Assembly: GCA_030638825.1 (NCBI GenBank)
Contig: DAOWDU010000036.1
Span: forward strand, 1-43,948
Source of the DNA: a bacterium
Lineage (GTDB): Bacteria; Patescibacteriota; Minisyncoccia; JAHIHE01; JAGLIN01
Reading direction: 5' to 3'
DNA length: 43,948 bases
Shown: positions 6,067-13,545 of the stretch, one piece after another
Layout: the number at the start of each line of letters is the position of its first letter
How positions within the stretch are numbered: position 1 is the first letter of the stretch
Made by a program: the position numbers and the translations under genes
Notes under the pieces: model-generated
Database searches by the model: none
Told to the model about the DNA's origin: nothing
What the model saw: only the letters and a program-made list of their open reading frames with translations

Positions 6067-8118
6067 CTATAATACACTATCTGGATCTACGTCAATGATC
6101 CAGTTTTTTTTGACTAAATTTAATAATGAATTTCTTAATTCAATATCTTCGCAAACAGATTTGATAATTATGTGCCAGCGGTATTTGTTGAATTCCTTAT
6201 AATTAGAAGCAGGGAAAGGTTTGATGATTTCAAATTTGTTTTTTAATTTCTGATCATTTTTTATTTTACTATCCAAAACGCGAAACATTCTTTCTGCTTC
6301 GTTTTGGCAATTTTGAGAATTGAAATCTTTGTAGATCAATTTAATTAATTGAGAAAAAGGCGGATAGCCGATGCCGTTTTTTAAAATCGCTTTTCTGTTT
6401 TCAATTTCGTCTGTGTAAAATTTATGGTTCGACAGGCTCACCATGACAGATTTAAACAATTCATTGTCTGGCTTATGCGTTTGAATTATAACTTGATGAT
6501 TTTCATTAGCTTTATTAGCAACAGACATTAAAAACTGAAATGACTTTTCGCGGGAATTGAATTCTGGCTGGTTGAAAATTATTTCGGGAAATAAAACTGC
6601 CGTCAAAGCGAGATTTTCTAAATTCCAATTTTTCAAAACCATCTGCGTGCCGATTAGAATATCAATCTTTTTATTTATAAAATCTTTATATATTTTAAGC
6701 TGCTTTGATTTATTTTTAATAATATCACTATCCAAACGAACTATCTTTATATTTTTATTCTCAAATAATTTTTTAATTTCTCCCTCAATTTTTTCTGAGC
6801 CATAGCCAAACGAACTAACGTTTTGCCCTTGGCACTTTGGACATTTCTTAATCAATTCTATCTTCTCTTGGCATTTTTGACAATACAAATAATTTCCATA
6901 AGAAACCAATGTCGTCTCGCAATTTTTGCATTGCGCTATCCAATGACAATCACGGCATTGGGTAATTGTATTATTTCCCAATCGTGGAATAAAAATTATC
7001 GCTTGCTTTCTTCTGTAAATATTTTCTAATAAACTATCCTGCAAATCTTCAGACAAAACAGAATAATTTTTTTTCTGCCGTTCAGCATTTATGTCTATGA
7101 TTTTAAAATTGTCATTGCGAGGAATGGAACGGAGCGATAGCGTAGTGGAATGACGAAGCAATCCCGTAACTACGCGCGAGGAATTTAATTGCGGGATTGC
7201 TTCAGTCGTTGCGACTCCTTCGCAATGACATTTATCTTTCACTCCATAATAACTTCCCACACTCGGCGCTGGCGAAGACAAAATAATTTTAGCTTTCCAA
7301 ATCTTTGCTAATTTCTCTGCGATTTTTATGCCGTGGTATCTCGGATTCATATCCCATTGTTTATAACTTGAACTATGTTCATCATCAGTAATAATTAACT
7401 TTAAATTTTTAAAAGACGCAAAAATCGCTTGTCTTGTGCCAATAATAATTTCTGCGGAGCCATTTTTTATTTTCTGCCATTCGTTAAAATATTGGTTTTT
7501 AGTTAACTCACTTGTTAAAATCGCGACTTTATCTTCTCCAAATTTATCCTTATAAAAACCAGCAAAATTATAAACATCAAAATATTCTGGGAATAAAATT
7601 AATGCTTGAGACTTACCGTTGTCATCCTGAGCTTGTCGAAGGATATCGCTATATAAATAATGTCTGTCTGCTTGCAGGTTATGAATGAGAAGAATTTTAT
7701 TCCCTGTAGCGGACAGGCATGCCTGTCTGCTACAGGGGCAAGCGCGCAATTCTATCTTTTTCCTCGCTTTATTTTTCGTAATAGTCGGAACGATGGTTTT
7801 AATAACTAAACTCAAAGGAGTATAATAATATTCAGAAATATATTCAGCTAATTTAATCTGTTCCTTAGATAAACTGACAGAATCGTCTAATAAATTTTCA
7901 ATAGGATTTAATTTATAGCCAGTTTTTTTAAGAACTTCTTTTTTCAAGTCATAAACAACGCCAACAATTTTCTTATTTCTAAAAAAAACTTCAACCAACG
8001 ATCCAGTTTTTATTTTCTTCTCAAATTTACTCGGCGTCACATAACTAAAAACCTGTGTCACGTCTCGTGGTAATTTTGTGGCAGGAATAATTTTTGCGAC
8101 TAATTTTTTATCATTCAT
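6067..8118 (-). CDS. priA: PriA-like primosomal protein with degenerate helicase motifs
   Basis: PriA restarts stalled forks: it binds fork DNA and loads the replicative helicase. The 683 residues keep the N-terminal DNA-binding region, the eight-cysteine zinc module (CRDCHWIAQCKNC to CPKC) and recognisable flanks of helicase motifs. The nucleotide loop normally reading GVTGSGKTE is NLQADRHY here, motif II is DDEH, motif III reads SSPAPS instead of SATPS, and the arginine-rich VAGRAGR reads VANKAN. ATP hydrolysis is therefore probably lost while DNA and zinc binding are kept. Four palindromic repeats are inserted in frame (6424, 7110, 7621, 7702). The predicted promoter (8125-8153) puts the transcript start at the ATG, so the mRNA is probably leaderless. 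Confidence 0.85.
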   Translation of the reverse strand: MNDKKLVAKIIPATKLPRDVTQVFSYVTPSKFEKKIKTGSLVEVFFRNKKIVGVVYDLKKEVLKKTGYKLNPIENLLDDSVSLSKEQIKLAEYISEYYYTPLSLVIKTIVPTITKNKARKKIELRACPCSRQACLSATGNKILLIHNLQADRHYLYSDILRQAQDDNGKSQALILFPEYFDVYNFAGFYKDKFGEDKVAILTSELTKNQYFNEWQKIKNGSAEIIIGTRQAIFASFKNLKLIITDDEHSSSYKQWDMNPRYHGIKIAEKLAKIWKAKIILSSPAPSVGSYYGVKDKCHCEGVATTEAIPQLNSSRVVTGLLRHSTTLSLRSIPRNDNFKIIDINAERQKKNYSVLSEDLQDSLLENIYRRKQAIIFIPRLGNNTITQCRDCHWIAQCKNCETTLVSYGNYLYCQKCQEKIELIKKCPKCQGQNVSSFGYGSEKIEGEIKKLFENKNIKIVRLDSDIIKNKSKQLKIYKDFINKKIDILIGTQMVLKNWNLENLALTAVLFPEIIFNQPEFNSREKSFQFLMSVANKANENHQVIIQTHKPDNELFKSVMVSLSNHKFYTDEIENRKAILKNGIGYPPFSQLIKLIYKDFNSQNCQNEAERMFRVLDSKIKNDQKLKNKFEIIKPFPASNYKEFNKYRWHIIIKSVCEDIELRNSLLNLVKKNWIIDVDPDSVL
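6424..6448. repeat. Short palindromic repeat inside priA (copy d)
   Basis: ATGGT and ACCAT flank the shared core TCGACAGGCTC. It reads in frame as MVSLSNH in PriA. The core matches the family at 7621, 24637, 24686 and 43293. Confidence 0.65.
7110..7230. repeat. 121-bp palindromic element inserted in priA
   Basis: The element is bounded by TGTCATTGCGA and TCGCAATGACA. Inside, GAAGCAATCCCG and GCGGGATTGCTTC form a second inverted pair. It adds about 41 residues to PriA, from CHCEG to PRNDN, exactly between two conserved blocks, without breaking the frame. Confidence 0.8.
7621..7644. repeat. Palindromic repeat inside priA (copy b)
   Basis: GTCATCCTGAGC followed by TTGTCGAAGGAT, read on the minus strand as ILRQAQDD in PriA. 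It is one of at least five copies of this family in the window. Confidence 0.75.
7702..7737. repeat. 36-bp palindrome inside priA
   Basis: Two 18-base arms around GCATGC with one mismatch (7711/7728). It encodes a Cys/Ala-rich insert (CPCSRQACLSATG) just before the degenerate nucleotide-binding loop of PriA. Confidence 0.75.
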
Positions 8119-8124
8119 AATTCT

Positions 8125-8153
8125 ATTATATATCTTTAATTAAAAAGTTCCAA
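8125..8153 (-). promoter_or_regulatory. Promoter of priA, giving a leaderless mRNA
   Basis: On the minus strand TTGGAA (8148-8153), a 17-base spacer and TATAAT (8125-8130). The expected start about seven bases on coincides with the ATG at 8118. Confidence 0.6.
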
Positions 8154-8261
8154 ATAATTGACTTTTTCTATTTTTGCTATATGATTAAAAAGTAAATTGT
8201 GAGATACTTAGAATTGAAAATTGATTGAAAATTAGAAATTAAAAATTGAAAATTTAACCCA

Positions 8262-8334
8262 CGGGGCGTGGCGTAACGGCTAACGCACTTGGTTTGGGAC
8301 CAAGGGACTCCGGGTTCGAATCCCGGCGCCCCGA
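8262..8334 (+). tRNA. tRNA-Pro (anticodon UGG)
   Basis: Acceptor stem CGGGGCG / CGCCCCG (8262-8268, 8327-8333), anticodon stem CTTGG / CCAAG around the loop TTTGGGA with anticodon TGG at 8295-8297, and T-arm CCGGG-TTCGAAT-CCCGG. The discriminator is A8334. The CCA end is not encoded and must be added by a nucleotidyltransferase. It lies between the divergent priA and zeta-like genes, a common integration target, but no integrase is near. Confidence 0.97.
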
Positions 8335-8360
8335 CACACAAGAAAAAGCAACCTCGCAAG

Positions 8361-8386
8361 GGGCTGTTTTTGTTTTACCACAGCCC
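8361..8386 (+). terminator. Possible terminator of the tRNA transcript
   Basis: GGGCTGT (8361-8367) pairs with ACAGCCC (8380-8386). The T-run begins only at 8410, beyond a GC-rich segment, so the assignment is uncertain. Nothing else is seen between the tRNA and the next promoter. Confidence 0.35.
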
Positions 8387-8446
8387 AAAGCGGGCGGTTT
8401 GAAGGTTCGTTTTTTTTCTTGTTGTTATTTTCTCAAGCTCCGCTGA

Positions 8447-8475
8447 TTGATTTTTTAGGTGGGGAGTGGTAAAAT
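8447..8475 (+). promoter_or_regulatory. Promoter of the zeta-like kinase gene
   Basis: TTGATT (8447-8452), a 17-base spacer ending GTGG, and TAAAAT (8470-8475). The GTGG directly before the -10 recurs at many promoters in this window. Confidence 0.6.
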
Positions 8476-8516
8476 AGAAACAGAATTTATAAAATCGTTA
8501 TTGTAAATATAAAACA

Positions 8517-9233
8517 ATGAGCAAATTATTGGAAGACAGCGAAAAAGCCAAAGATTTTATAAAAAAGAATAAGCGTTTATTGTTTGAAAAATTTGCCAGC
8601 ACTAAAATTTATCAACCGAACGAAAATCCTATTTCATTATTTATGGCTGGTTCGCCGGGAGCGGGAAAGACGGAATATTCAAAAGCGTTAATTAAAATGG
8701 CGGAAAGTTCCACGAATCCTATAGTCAGAATTGACGCTGATGAAATAAGAGAAATGATACCGCAATATAATGGCGCTAATTCTGATGTAGTGCAAAACGC
8801 CGCGTCTATAGGCGTGCATAAATTGTATAATTATGTTTTGAAAAACAAATTAAATGCGATGATTGACGGCACTTTTGCTAAGTTTGAAATTGTTCATAGG
8901 AATATTGAAAGATCGCTTAGCAGAAATAGATCTGTTGGAATATATTATATTTATCAAGATCCATTGATTGCGTGGGAATTTACAAAAAAGCGGGAAAAAT
9001 TAGAAGGTAGAAAAGTACCAAAAAAAGCGTTTGTTGAGGCATTTTTTAATGCTAAAGAAAATGTTATAAAAATCAAATCTATTTTTAAAGATGAAGTAAA
9101 AGTTTATTTAGTGATTAAAAATTATAGTAATAATATTGAGAAATTTTATCCAAAAGTTGCGCGCGTTGACAAATATCTTAAAGATAATTACAATGAAAAA
9201 AGATTATATGATTTATTAAAAGATGAAATATGA
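8517..9233 (+). CDS. Zeta-toxin-like P-loop kinase
   Basis: A 238-residue kinase. The Walker A loop GSPGAGKT is at 45-52, followed by VRIDADEIREMIPQY, which matches the zeta-toxin catalytic Asp region, then DGTFAK, and basic residues in the lid (KKREKLEGRKVP). Zeta toxins phosphorylate UDP-N-acetylglucosamine and block cell-wall synthesis; related kinases act on other small molecules. An epsilon antitoxin normally precedes zeta. None is visible upstream, but a 59-codon ORF overlaps the stop by four bases and may be its partner. A housekeeping kinase is possible. The gene lacks a ribosome binding site and begins about 40 bases after the -10 box. Confidence 0.8.
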   Translation: MSKLLEDSEKAKDFIKKNKRLLFEKFASTKIYQPNENPISLFMAGSPGAGKTEYSKALIKMAESSTNPIVRIDADEIREMIPQYNGANSDVVQNAASIGVHKLYNYVLKNKLNAMIDGTFAKFEIVHRNIERSLSRNRSVGIYYIYQDPLIAWEFTKKREKLEGRKVPKKAFVEAFFNAKENVIKIKSIFKDEVKVYLVIKNYSNNIEKFYPKVARVDKYLKDNYNEKRLYDLLKDEI

Positions 9234-9409
9234 AGATAAAGAACAATAAGAAAAATTTATTTGATCTACCGGAAAAAGAACAGGAAAGAATAATGAGAGG
9301 CGCGATTAGCAAGGCAAATAAGGATCAACGGGAATTATCAGATAGATATGACAAGAAATTCGGCAAAACAAAAACGGATAGTGATTGTCAGTTTTGTGAT
9401 TGTAAATAA
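9230..9409 (+). CDS. 59-aa protein overlapping the zeta-like kinase
   Basis: The ATG at 9230 overlaps the kinase TGA as ATGA, implying translational coupling. The 59-residue product is charged and probably helical (LPEKEQERIMRGAISKANKDQ), ending in a small cysteine cluster, CQFCDCK, that could bind metal. No family is recognised. Position suggests a cognate antitoxin or accessory subunit, the reverse of the usual epsilon-before-zeta order. It stops just before the structured RNA candidate. Confidence 0.6.
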   Translation: MKIKNNKKNLFDLPEKEQERIMRGAISKANKDQRELSDRYDKKFGKTKTDSDCQFCDCK

Positions 9410-9429
9410 GAATAACAATTTATTAACCT

Positions 9430-9570
9430 AACCTTCGGGCTTTTTGTTTGGAGTATGGTTTAAATCCATAAACACAAAAGCGGTCTTCTGATCGGTACTG
9501 TGTTTATGGTCTTTGCCTGAAAGGGCATTGGGTGATCTGAAAGGGTCGCCACCGACGGGGGACCTTTTTT
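9430..9570 (+). ncRNA. Structured RNA candidate ending in a terminator
   Basis: The region between the 59-aa and 58-aa genes is GC-richer than its neighbours and folds strongly. CCATAAACACA pairs with TGTGTTTATGG (11 bases) around a loop containing CGGTCTTCTGATCGG. Two small hairpins with a repeated CTGAAAGGG follow, then a GC-rich imperfect hairpin and six T at 9565-9570, which fix the direction as plus. It could be a free small RNA or an antitoxin or leader RNA. It matches no RNA family I can name. A 68-codon frame on the other strand is probably a shadow. Confidence 0.45.
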
Positions 9571-9571
9571 G

Positions 9572-9601
9572 TTGATGATGTTTTGGTACTTGTGGTATAA
9601 T
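9572..9601 (+). promoter_or_regulatory. Promoter of the 58-aa / nuclease / HNH operon
   Basis: TTGATG (9572-9577), an 18-base spacer ending GTGG, and TATAAT (9596-9601). Confidence 0.6.
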
Positions 9602-9632
9602 GGAGGTGTAATTATTAAAAAGTGTAAAAAAC

Positions 9633-9809
9633 ATGGAAAATTTTAATCCAAATAAATTAGATCAAAACGATAAAGACTGGATAGAAGAAGTGAGTGATGA
9701 TTGGCAAAAATATTTAGACAGATGGCTCTTAGATTATAAAAATGGAATTTTAGAAAAACAAGATATCATTAATGTTATTGAAAAAATTATTAAATATAAA
9801 TTAAAATAA
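9633..9809 (+). CDS. 58-aa acidic protein, first gene of a nuclease operon
   Basis: ATG 9633 to TAA 9809. The product is hydrophilic, with Trp-rich helical motifs (DWIEEVSDDWQKYLDRWLLDY) and a second helix, IINVIEKIIKYKLK. GGAGGTG lies 24 bases upstream, too far for normal initiation, so the start relies on frame and promoter position. It ends four bases before the nuclease gene, suggesting one operon. No family is recognised; a small regulator or antitoxin is possible. Confidence 0.6.
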   Translation: MENFNPNKLDQNDKDWIEEVSDDWQKYLDRWLLDYKNGILEKQDIINVIEKIIKYKLK

Positions 9810-9813
9810 AAAT

Positions 9814-10359
9814 ATGGAAAACAGTAAAAATGATTTTGATTCATTTTTAAGTTATTTAAAGGAAGCCTGTGAAAGCGTAGATGATAGCTATATTGAATTC
9901 AATATAGCTGGTTCTGATTGGAAATATAGAGAGCGTGTATATTGTTATGAACTTTATCATCAACTTCGTTGTGTTTTGGGAGAAAGTTTTCCCTATAAGT
10001 TAAATGGAGAAGTTGACAAAGCTGGTCATGCTATTGTTCTTGGTAAAAAGAAACCTGATTTTATTGTGCATGTTCCAGGTGAGATGGATAAAAATTTGGT
10101 AGTCGTTGAAGTAAAATTGGCAACAGCAATAAAAGATGAGTTTAAAAAATTAAGAGAAGATTTAGAAAAACTTAAAAGATTTCTCAATGAAGCAAATTAC
10201 AAAAATGCTATCATGTTAATATATGGCAATATTGAAAAAGATTTATTACGAAAAATTAAAGACGAGTTTAAAAATATAAAAATAGAAAAGGAGGAGCAGA
10301 TGTTATTAATTTTGCATCAAAAATGTGGAGAAGAACCAATCATAATATTTAATAAATAA
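9814..10359 (+). CDS. Predicted PD-(D/E)XK nuclease-like protein
   Basis: 181 residues. A helical start (RERVYCYELYHQLR) is followed by KKPDFIVH and VVVEVKLA, giving the spaced Glu, Asp and ExK of the PD-(D/E)XK fold. A long charged helix (residues about 105-130) and AIMLIYGN follow. This resembles small restriction-endonuclease-like proteins; the substrate is unknown. It sits four bases after the 58-aa gene and 36 before the HNH membrane protein, so the three probably act together. Base composition is AT-rich like its neighbours. Confidence 0.65.
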   Translation: MENSKNDFDSFLSYLKEACESVDDSYIEFNIAGSDWKYRERVYCYELYHQLRCVLGESFPYKLNGEVDKAGHAIVLGKKKPDFIVHVPGEMDKNLVVVEVKLATAIKDEFKKLREDLEKLKRFLNEANYKNAIMLIYGNIEKDLLRKIKDEFKNIKIEKEEQMLLILHQKCGEEPIIIFNK

Positions 10360-10395
10360 AACAGGAGAAAATCTTAATTATTTAAATATGCCGTT

Positions 10396-11967
10396 ATGAA
10401 TAATGATATTGTAAAATTATGTGAAGATGCATGCAAAAGTGAAATAAAATTTAGCTATGATAAGCTAAATGGAATTTTGGAAGAATGTGATTCAACTAAC
10501 AAGCTTTTAGAAAGATTAGATGAAGAAAAAGAAGCAACAGAAAAAGAAGAATCATATGCTGGTGCAGAAGAATATGATGAATATGGGAATGAAGTTAATG
10601 AATATGGCGAAACATTAGATTCCGAAAAAGCGATAGAAAGAGAACAGGGTAGAACAAATAATCTTGAAAATGATTATTATGCGAATTTGCCAAGTGATGA
10701 AAAAATGTTACTGTCAGACATTTCTAAAAACGAGAGTTTTTATGAAGATATAAATAAATCTTTTCCTGAAAGTAAAGAATTTATAAATAACATTTCTAAA
10801 TATGGTATAAAGGAAGAGGAATTGGGATATCTTGTTGGTAAAATAAAAGGTTTTGAGTCAGCATTAAATTTGTTAAGCAATTTTAAAGATGATGAATATG
10901 ATGAAGAATTAGAGGAATATAAGGGTTTTATTAAAGATATTACTCCGCTAATGGAAAAGCTTGAAGGTAAAGATGAAATTGTACACGCTATTTTAGATGA
11001 TAAAATTACAGTAGAGTTAGCGAAGAATCTCTTGGACAATAAACAATTTCAAAATACAGAGAATGAAGCTATCAATGAGGAAGATCAAATATCGGAAGAT
11101 TGTCAAAGTGTGACAATGTATGAAGACGGCATAGAAATTGGTGAATATTCTGGTAAAGTGTTGGATTCGGACGATGCGATTGAAGAGGAACGAGAATTGG
11201 AAAAAGAACACAGGATTGAAATGGAAGAATTAGAAGAACAGGATGATATAGAAAATGAGCTTGATGAAAATTTAGAATATAAAAATACAATAAATGCGGA
11301 CGATGAAGAAATATCTAACAGTGAAACATTTCCAACTGAACAATCATACAAGCAAATATACGATGCTTATATAAATTCAAATACATGGACGGAGAAAAAA
11401 GCAGAAATAGAAAATACATACAAATTAAATGATTGGAATATTGAATGCGTCAGATGTGGATCTAAATATAATCTACAAGTGCATCATAATTATTATATTG
11501 GTAATAAATATTTTGGATATGAAAATATAAGTGATACGGATTATCTATGTGCAAAATGTCATAGAGAGTGGCATGAGATTCAAAAATCTTCTAGTTTGTC
11601 ACAAAACAGATCACTAGAAGAATATTATCATTTTATTATTGCTGATGAAACAAGAGTTAATCAAATCAATCATCTTTTAATTAAAAAGATTAAAATAGAT
11701 GCTCTTGAAATTGAAAGTTATTTTTTACGAACGGATGTTATAGAATATAACAAAATATCAGCTAGATTAAATTGGATATTTTTAATATCAGTTATATTAT
11801 TATTTGTATACGGAATAGGTATTATTGTTATGATTATTGCTTCTTTTATTAAAAATGAAAAACCAGAAAATTTTGACTTATATAAACAAAAAAGAGATTC
11901 TTTAGAGTCAAAAAAGCGTTATTTAGAATTAAGAAAGTACCATAATATAATTAAAGAAGATGTGTAA
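10396..11967 (+). CDS. Acidic protein with HNH-like zinc motif and membrane anchor
   Basis: 523 residues in three parts. Residues 1-320 are very acidic and helical, with a duplicated motif (EYGETLDSEKAIERE and EYSGKVLDSDDAIEEE). Residues about 335-400 carry an HNH-like treble clef: CVRC (Cys351, Cys354), VHHNYY and CAKCHREWHE. Residues about 455-485 are one hydrophobic hairpin (WIFLISVILLFVYGIGIIVMIIASF). The layout, an acidic sensor, nuclease module and membrane end, resembles effector proteins of defence systems, but no named family fits. It follows a PD-(D/E)XK gene. An S49 protease gene lies 37 bases downstream in the same direction. Confidence 0.6.
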   Translation: MNNDIVKLCEDACKSEIKFSYDKLNGILEECDSTNKLLERLDEEKEATEKEESYAGAEEYDEYGNEVNEYGETLDSEKAIEREQGRTNNLENDYYANLPSDEKMLLSDISKNESFYEDINKSFPESKEFINNISKYGIKEEELGYLVGKIKGFESALNLLSNFKDDEYDEELEEYKGFIKDITPLMEKLEGKDEIVHAILDDKITVELAKNLLDNKQFQNTENEAINEEDQISEDCQSVTMYEDGIEIGEYSGKVLDSDDAIEEERELEKEHRIEMEELEEQDDIENELDENLEYKNTINADDEEISNSETFPTEQSYKQIYDAYINSNTWTEKKAEIENTYKLNDWNIECVRCGSKYNLQVHHNYYIGNKYFGYENISDTDYLCAKCHREWHEIQKSSSLSQNRSLEEYYHFIIADETRVNQINHLLIKKIKIDALEIESYFLRTDVIEYNKISARLNWIFLISVILLFVYGIGIIVMIIASFIKNEKPENFDLYKQKRDSLESKKRYLELRKYHNIIKEDV

Positions 11968-12004
11968 AATCAAAACAATAAACTAACCAACTAATCCCAA
12001 CCCT

Positions 12005-12832
12005 ATGAAACTACCAAAATATTTCTTCAAAAGATTATCGATTATAATACTTGTCCTAACAGTAATTACTTTTTGGACAGAACAGTATTATTTAAATTTT
12101 ACAGACGATATTTGGTATGATGACAATGAATCATCTTGCAATGTCTCAAACATAAAACTTCAAGGTGGTTTAATAACATACATCTCCAACGAAGGTAAAA
12201 ACGAATACGGCGATCTTCTTTGGGACGAAACCGCTTCGGAAGATATTGTTAGGGCTATTGAAAAAGCCGAGGATGATGATGACATTAAAGTCATTGTTTT
12301 GGAAATAAATTCACTCGGCGGATATCCCGTAGCCGCGGAAGAAGTAGCTAACGCATTAAAAAGAGCGAAAAAGCCAACAGTTGCTTTGATCAGGGAATAT
12401 GGACTTTCCGCCGCTTATTGGTCTGCCACTGGCGCTGATATAATCTTTGCTTCCCAAAATTCTGATGTTGGCAGTATTGGAATAACAATGTCTTATCTTG
12501 ACTATGCCAAAGAAAATGAAAAAGATGGACTGACATATAATCAATTAAGCGCTGGAAAATTCAAAGACACTGGAAATTATGACAAACCATTAACTCCCGA
12601 AGAAAAAGAATTGCTGATGCGAGATGTTAATATTCTCCACGAAAATTTTATCAAAGCAGTTTCTGATAATCGCAAGATGGATATTGAAAAAATAAGAGAA
12701 CTTGCCGATGGATCAGACATGCTTGGTCAAATGGCTTTAGAAAATAATTTGATTGACCAAATTGGTGGGAGATATGAAGTGGAAAAATATTTAATAGAAA
12801 AGATTAGCGAGGATATTGAAATATGTCAGTAG
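12005..12832 (+). CDS. sppA: Signal peptide peptidase SppA-like (S49) protease
   Basis: Membrane-anchored serine protease that degrades cleaved signal peptides or membrane proteins. It has a 275-residue short form with one N-terminal hydrophobic segment (residues 10-23). The ClpP-like core is visible: LEINSLGGYPVAAEE, catalytic Ser135 in YGLSAAYWSATGAD, SDVGSIGI, and the lysine region SAGKFKDTG (Lys185 or Lys187). This is the single-domain Ser-Lys form typical of archaea and Gram-positive bacteria. It ends the run of genes beginning at 9633 and is followed by a strong terminator. Confidence 0.9.
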   Translation: MKLPKYFFKRLSIIILVLTVITFWTEQYYLNFTDDIWYDDNESSCNVSNIKLQGGLITYISNEGKNEYGDLLWDETASEDIVRAIEKAEDDDDIKVIVLEINSLGGYPVAAEEVANALKRAKKPTVALIREYGLSAAYWSATGADIIFASQNSDVGSIGITMSYLDYAKENEKDGLTYNQLSAGKFKDTGNYDKPLTPEEKELLMRDVNILHENFIKAVSDNRKMDIEKIRELADGSDMLGQMALENNLIDQIGGRYEVEKYLIEKISEDIEICQ

Positions 12833-12854
12833 CTTATAGAAATTTGAGTCATCT

Positions 12855-12884
12855 AAAAAACCTGCCCAATCAAAGCAGGTTTTT
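12855..12884 (+). terminator. Terminator after sppA
   Basis: AAAAACCTGC and GCAGGTTTTT form a ten-base stem around CCAATCAAA. Confidence 0.85.
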
Positions 12885-12886
12885 AG

Positions 12887-12916
12887 TTGGACTGATAATT
12901 AAATAAATGATACAAT
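12887..12916 (+). promoter_or_regulatory. Promoter of hicBA
   Basis: TTGGAC (12887-12892), an 18-base spacer and TACAAT (12911-12916), starting right after the sppA terminator. Confidence 0.5.
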
Positions 12917-12975
12917 AACATTGACATCGGAAAGGAAATAGATTAGATTAATAAGTCCTAATAATAAACAAATTT

Positions 12976-13299
12976 ATGTCTTTATCTAAACAAATAAAAG
13001 ATCGTTTAATCAAAATTCTTTGGAACGGAAAAAGCGTCCCTAATGAACTTTTTGAATTGTCCCAATATTTTAGAAACTATGGACCGATTGAATTTGAATT
13101 TAAACAAGAAGACGGCAAAGTTATTGCTATTAGCAAAAACTTCAATCACGGCTCAATTGTAACATCAGGAAAAGACACAGAAGAACTTGAAGAAAATATT
13201 AAAGATGCTATTTTGACTTCTTTTGATGTTCCGTCATCCTATACGAAAGAAGCTGGAATTCATAAACTTGATAAAGAAAAATCGTCCGTCTTCGCTTAG
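12976..13299 (+). CDS. hicB: HicB-like antitoxin
   Basis: 107 residues. The central part, FEFKQEDGKVIAISKNFNHGSIVTSGKDTEELEENIKDAI, follows the HicB pattern: a strand-rich degenerate RNase H-like fold and a helix that packs on the toxin. HicB neutralises HicA and usually represses the operon. No clear DNA-binding domain is visible in the short C-terminus. The antitoxin comes before the toxin, the reverse of many hicAB loci. The end overlaps the beginning of the HicA frame. Confidence 0.7.
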   Translation: MSLSKQIKDRLIKILWNGKSVPNELFELSQYFRNYGPIEFEFKQEDGKVIAISKNFNHGSIVTSGKDTEELEENIKDAILTSFDVPSSYTKEAGIHKLDKEKSSVFA

Positions 13300-13531
13300 C
13301 GAATTGCCAAGTAAAATAAATAGGAAGAAATTTATTAAAGCTTTAGAGCATCTTGGTTTTGAGATAAGCGTAAAAGGCGGAAAAGGAAGTCATTATAAAG
13401 CGACTTGTATCAGAACCCAAAAATCAATAACGATACAATCAAATTTAAGTAAAAATGTTTTGTATTATTTATTGAAAGAAATAGAAAAAATAAATGGGAC
13501 AACATGGGATGATATTAAAAAAGAATTGTAA
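13226..13531 (+). CDS. hicA: HicA-like mRNA interferase toxin
   Basis: Residues from about Leu27 onward match HicA: LPSKINRKKFIKALEHLGFEISVKGGKGSHYK, with the catalytic His in GSHYK, then SITIQSNLSKNVLYYLLKEI. HicA cleaves mRNA during translation. The start is uncertain: ATG 13226 overlaps hicB by 74 bases, whereas TTG 13304 begins right at the conserved domain, five bases after the hicB stop. Both give an intact catalytic domain. Confidence 0.75.
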   Translation: MFRHPIRKKLEFINLIKKNRPSSLSELPSKINRKKFIKALEHLGFEISVKGGKGSHYKATCIRTQKSITIQSNLSKNVLYYLLKEIEKINGTTWDDIKKEL

Positions 13532-13545
13532 ATCAACAAAATAAT

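Noticed and set aside
8177-8359. Minus-strand frame covering the tRNA
   Set aside because: It is the antisense of tRNA-Pro and its flanks; such GVPWSQTK-like frames are typical tRNA shadows.
8262-9409. Integrative element at the tRNA-Pro gene
   Set aside because: Toxin-like genes follow the tRNA, but no integrase and no direct repeat of the tRNA 3' end was found downstream.
9428-9634. 68-codon minus-strand frame over the structured region
   Set aside because: It has no ribosome binding site, and the strong stems with a plus-strand T-run explain the region better. Its Pro/Lys/His-rich composition looks like translation of hairpins.
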